NCBI GenBank assembly: GCA_038380795.1
Contig: CM076259.1
Location: 57,307,938 to 57,371,937, forward strand
Source: Pyrocephalus nanus
Taxonomy: Eukaryota; Chordata; Aves; Passeriformes; Tyrannidae
Reading direction: 5' to 3'
DNA length: 64,000 bases
Shown here: piece after piece, positions 59,426 through 64,000 of the stretch
How the letters are laid out: every line of letters begins with the position of its first letter
How positions within the stretch are numbered: position 1 is the first letter of the stretch
Notes under the pieces: model-generated
The model's database searches: none
Seen by the model: only the letters and a program-made list of their open reading frames with translations
What the model was told of the DNA's origin: nothing
Made by a program: the position numbers and the translations under genes

Positions 59426-62400
59426 CCTTTCCCCTTCTTCCATTGCTCCACAACTGCATTTGCTATCTTTGTCAACCCTAAACCTGGTTTTACGCAGCTC
59501 CAGGTCTGCACTTCTGTAACTGACTGTAAGTGAAATGTTTATTCCTAATGGATTTCCAGTGCTGGCCTGCACTCAATGCCTTATATCCCACTCCTGTGGT
59601 CCTCTACACTGCATCATGTATGTCCACCTTTCAAGGACTCTGCTATCATACCAAAGCTGCATTTCTCTACACTGCAGAGTTGCATTAGCATATTACAGCT
59701 AAACTGAGCAAACAAATGTTGCAGGTGGCTCAAGACTAGTTCACACAGAGCAGGCCTGACAAGCCTCTGTGCTGAGATTTTTGAAACTCAGCGCAAAGCT
59801 TATGGTCTTTTTCTTACAATGGTAGTGCTCTATTACAGGGCTATAAGGTTTAAGAGTGCATTCCACCTATATTCCATGCAAGGACCCTTAAAATACAAAA
59901 GCATTTCTCAGGGGCTAATATGCTTCCTCTATGAGGACAAAATACATCTATTAATGTTCCAATAAACGCAGAGATCCCAACGCTCTATGGTATAATTTTA
60001 CCCTCATGATTCTTTGCAATATGTGTTTAATTGGCATACACAAAATAGTGTTTATTTTAATTTTAACCAGTAAGACCAACAGCTGCCATTTCAGCTTTAG
60101 GGAGAAGTATGTAATGACCTCTTTATGTAAGAAAAATCTTCCTTCTTCCTCTAACATTCACCCTAGAAAGGATATTTGACATCAGGGGCAGAAGATATGG
60201 AAGGATGACAAAGGGAATAAAAGGGAATATTTTACCAGTAAAATCTGAAGGTAAATGAAATGTAGATAACGGGGCCTTTCTTGTTTCTTTGAAAGTCCAA
60301 AGTTGATACCAGATGTAGTACTCTTTCTAACCCCTTCTTGATGTCAGATAGCTATTAGATTCTTCTTTTCCCTAGCAGTATTTTTAAATGAAATAGGTAG
60401 TGCCACCTGCTGTGAAAGTTTAAGCCTTTCTCTCTCAAAGCTCACTGAAAATGAATAGGCTCATTTATTTTAATGGAACTCCTCTTAGTATGCACTTCAG
60501 GTATGTAATCTAAGCTACCCAACTCATCAGCAGAATGGTAGGTAAAACAATGTATAGAATTGTCACACACAATGAATGCAGGAAAATTTGTCAGTCCAGT
60601 TTGTAAACACAGACTTCCCATCTTTTTGTTACTGTATGGGAATAATTTTGATTTCTGCTTAACTACTGTTTTGCTCTATTTGCTAGTTGCCATCTGGCGT
60701 GGACTCGGTTCAATGTATTCAGTGTTAAATGTTAAGGCCCTATGTGGTTGCATCCTAGTTATTTAGTTCAGTTAAGTTTCCAGATGAATAAATGCAATAA
60801 GAAGGTTGTGGCACTTCAACCTCCACAGCATGTTTTGTCTCACCTGTGCAAAATGAAGAAATAGTTAGGACATGCTGCAGTCTTTCTGAATTGCACTGAC
60901 TCCGTGGAGTGGTGTGTCAACCTGAGCAAATGCACATTTTTTGCAGTTTTGCACTCAGAACATAGCAATAAGCAAAAGATAACATGATTATGACTTCAGC
61001 TACTGTTATTGCAAAAAAAGGTCCGAGTATTAATTCTGGGTAATGAATGAATTGAAATAGGATATTTTTTGAAGGACTTAAATATGGTAGGAATAGGACA
61101 CTAATGCTGGACTCTGCTGTGGTTGAACTCAACATTATATTGCAGATATAATATAGATAAGGCAGCCACTCAAATGGTGTTATTCCTTAAATGAGATAAA
61201 TTTTCTGTTCTGTTGTAGGTATTTCACTGAAAATAAGGTGAACTATTGTTCAGGCCAAACTGTTTCCACAAAACATCTGTTACCACCTGAATGCCTAACT
61301 GGAACATGTTTTTCCTCAGTTAACAGCAACTAGTACTTACTCCAGCGATAAATCTCTGATGTAGTTTGTGAGAATCTTGTCTGTATTTTATCTTTACTTC
61401 TTTTTCTGGTTCTCTCTATTCAGCGTAGGAGCATTTTTTGTTGAAGTCAGAGGAAATGTGTAGTTACTATGAAATTAATAGATTAGCTTTCCCCATTCCA
61501 ATTTAAAAAAATGAAAACTCTTTCTTCTTTGTGCTAATGATCTGAGCTGTGAGTGACTCATGTGCAATCATAGAGTGGTCTAGTTCTATGATTCCCTTTA
61601 TTTTCTCTTTCTTATTCTCTTTTTTCCTGTTTCCCTTGATTACTACCAAAAGGGCTGCATTTGACATGGGCAAAAAAGAGAGAGAAATGCAACATCCTCC
61701 AGCAACAACACCTTCCTGTACTTAAGTTCTTGATTATTTGAAAATGAGATGCACCAAGTCCAGAAGAACAGAAAATGTTTGAATTGTTTGTTAGAGCAAG
61801 TAGCTACACTTTGCAACAGCTACATTGCCGAGCCAAAAGCAAACTCAGTAGACAAGAAGGAAGGTTCAGATTTACTGATAGGACCAGAAATACTCTGCAA
61901 ATACAAATTACCACAAAATCTTTTAAGCTGGTTTGAAATACTGACCTAATATGATAATACCAATAATATCATTTGAAATCCAGGGATAGTATAAATCAGT
62001 CATGGCTGGAAGGGCATTCTGCCTTCCTTTTGTTTTCTGTCTCATCTTTGTGAACATGCTGTGTGTACATCATACTAAAGGAAGAACAAATTGTCTTCCA
62101 TGTTACAGGGCAGAAAATAAGATAGAAAGGAAAAAAAAAAATCCATGAAAGATCCCAGACAGTGTTTATGCTACACCATGCTTCCTCAATAGTATCTTTT
62201 GTAAAATTACCCTAAACAGGCAAACTCCTTGAAAAGTTGAAGGTGTACAAAAGCAAATATTGTGATAATAGAAAGCTGCAGTCACATAGTAGGCAAGTAG
62301 CAGTGGAGCTCACAGCTGCGACTATCTCTAGAGTAAGACATGTAGCACTAAAAACACCAACAAGCTCTTAGCAAAGGTGCCACAGATGAGCAGTTTTATC

Positions 62401-64000
62401 AAAGAGACAGACTAGCTCTGGAGAATTTCCAGTCTCACCATCCCATTTAATAGAAGACACATAGAAGCACCTACTGAATACAGAGATTACATTCCCATAG
62501 AGCTTCTTATGGTAAGTGCTGTCAAAACCACACAGAAATATTCTCTTTGATTTAGCTGCATGGTGGTTTGTTGGGGGTTTTTTGCAAGGTCTATTTTTTC
62601 TGGGTATTTGGTTGATTGTAGGGCTTTTTTATAAAGAACCTCTGTACTTATATACTTCAGCTAGACAATTGTAGGAGTAAAGACAGTAACGTTTCCTCCA
62701 AATGTCAGTCTGTGTCTGGAACAGAAGTTGAATAAGTGAAACTAGAAATAAAATACAAATGTTTTTATTTAAATTATTTGTCCTCTGAGATAAACACAGA
62801 AGAGATGTAGTTAGATACCTGAAATATCAGGTTTTGAAAATAAGTTTGCATGTATGCTTCTATATACATTTGTCCTTTTCTGAAAAAATAAAATATTTGC
62901 TCTTTGACCATAGTCGGCAAAATCTGTTGAAATTAAAATTCACTGTTTACCAAACTTCCTAAAAAAGTTAAAGGAAGAAATACCATAGGGGTATCCTGAT
63001 TCTGCCTTTGAAAAAGACTTTAAAATTTAACTGCATATGAAATTCTTGCATACACTGAAATATGGAATTCAACTGAGTGTATTCCATGGCATGGGGTCTT
63101 ATTTTTCAGTTCAGTGTTGTATAGAAAACAATGGTGTGAACAGTTTTGGTGTACTATTCCATTTGCATCCCCATGCAGGGGCCATGTAGAGATGGCTAGG
63201 TGCCTGCCCATTAGGATATGCACAACTCTCTGCCTGGAGATGCTACAACTTTAAAAAAAAAAGAGCGAACAGAAAGTGCTGAAAGGAGGAGGTTGTTTCT
63301 CACCTTTCTGTATTGAGAAACCAAGATCTAGAAAAAAAATATTGGCTTATTCTGAAATTTTTGAAACAAGTACAGACTTATTTAGTCAAAGTGGCAGTCC
63401 CAGGCCTGAACTATAAAAACACTTTGTGTGAGAGCTGCTGACATTTCCATCCCACAATGGGAAGGGGACTTTGTGTGTCCTATTTCTATCATCTGCCTGT
63501 ACAGGTTTTTGATGACTTCCCTTGCTAGGACAGCTGTTAGTGAACTAAAAATACATCTGCACATCCAAGTACAGGTGGGATGAGGTTTCACCAAAAAAAA
63601 ATCACCTTTTTATTAGTCTCTTAATCATTTGTGATTTATTTGTTTTTCTATTTAAAGAAGTGCCCATCCAATGCCGTAGGCAAATGTGCATAAAACTTGA
63701 AACAATCCCATCAGTGTTTTCTGAGGACTAACGAAGCAGCTGGTTTGAAGAGAAAAAGCTTTCACCCGGGATCCCAATTGCTCCCAAAGCAGCTCTTTTC
63801 CTCCCACAAAGGTGCATTTCAGCAAATCTGCTGGAAGTCTTATGTGACATATTGACTCCCCAGGTAAACCAGTCTCCAAAATCTGCTTTTACCTTCTCTG
63901 GCAGCTTTGCTACTCCAGAGATTTCTGAGCTTCTGTTCTTTGCTCTGATGAAGAGATGTATGGTGGTCAGGATAAACACATGGAGTAACAGAACAACAGC

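Larger units (their letters stand above)
56911..64000. other. 7 kb non-coding stretch, nothing assigned
   Basis: No gene or repeat family was recognised. Simple repeats include A16 at 58024-58039, A12 at 58060-58071, (GT)n at 59236-59260 and an AT tract at 59391-59425. At the right edge a minus-strand frame (63728-64000) is open to the window end and starts hydrophobic, but I do not recognise it. Confidence 0.5.

Noticed and set aside
61565..61600. CAATCATAGAGTGGTCTAGTTCTATGATTCCC resembling a CR1 tail
   Set aside because: Only the tail-like words are present; no CR1 3' UTR sequence precedes them on either strand.

Overview
This 64 kb window reads as nuclear DNA of a bird, probably a neoavian. 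It is AT-rich and CpG-poor, with dozens of short chance ORFs. The recognisable content is almost entirely avian-type transposable elements: twelve CR1 LINE segments, many ending in the (ATTCTRTG)n-like tail typical of bird CR1, and solo LTRs of avian endogenous retroviruses (ERVs). I recognise no host protein-coding exon, tRNA, rRNA, CRISPR array or operon. The window is best described as intergenic or deep intronic. All family assignments come from reading the sequence against remembered family patterns; no database search was run.

Layout. 1-9 kb: mostly unexplained AT-rich DNA, a (TCCCA)n microsatellite, one minus-strand CR1 tail at 5.4 kb, and a 100-N assembly gap at 8.7 kb flanked by the same 16 bp on both sides. 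9-17 kb: plus-strand CR1 remains, including a 1 kb reverse-transcriptase fossil (12.06-13.08 kb) and a copy that appears to join the start of ORF2 directly to the 3' end (15.76-16.15 kb). 17.9-21.4 kb: a truncated LTR of family A and a complete 1.4 kb solo LTR of family B with a CTTCA target duplication. 23-28 kb: two CR1 3' halves. 32.2-33.3 kb: a complete 1.16 kb family A solo LTR flanked by ATATC. 35 kb: CR1. 36.9-38.5 kb: a second family B LTR, interrupted by a young 367 bp ERVK-type LTR with an ACAGGG duplication. 38.5-46.5 kb: unexplained DNA with simple repeats. 46.5-49.5 kb: three CR1 segments, including the best preserved one, with a 310-codon open frame. 52.8-55 kb: a GC-rich pocket, an old minus-strand LTR of family C and a decayed family A LTR. 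55.6-56.9 kb: a 36-base poly(A) tract and an ancient CR1 of the type shared with turtles and crocodilians. 57-64 kb: nothing I can assign.

The window is therefore a layered record of retrotransposition rather than a gene neighbourhood. Layers run from the ancient archosaur-type CR1, through decayed CR1 and family A/B/C LTRs, to the CpG-retaining ERVK-type LTR and the nearly open CR1. I found no evidence for an undescribed functional system. The best-supported observations are the redundant gap flanks, the nested LTR with exact target duplications on the inner element, and the shared repeated core of LTR families A and B.
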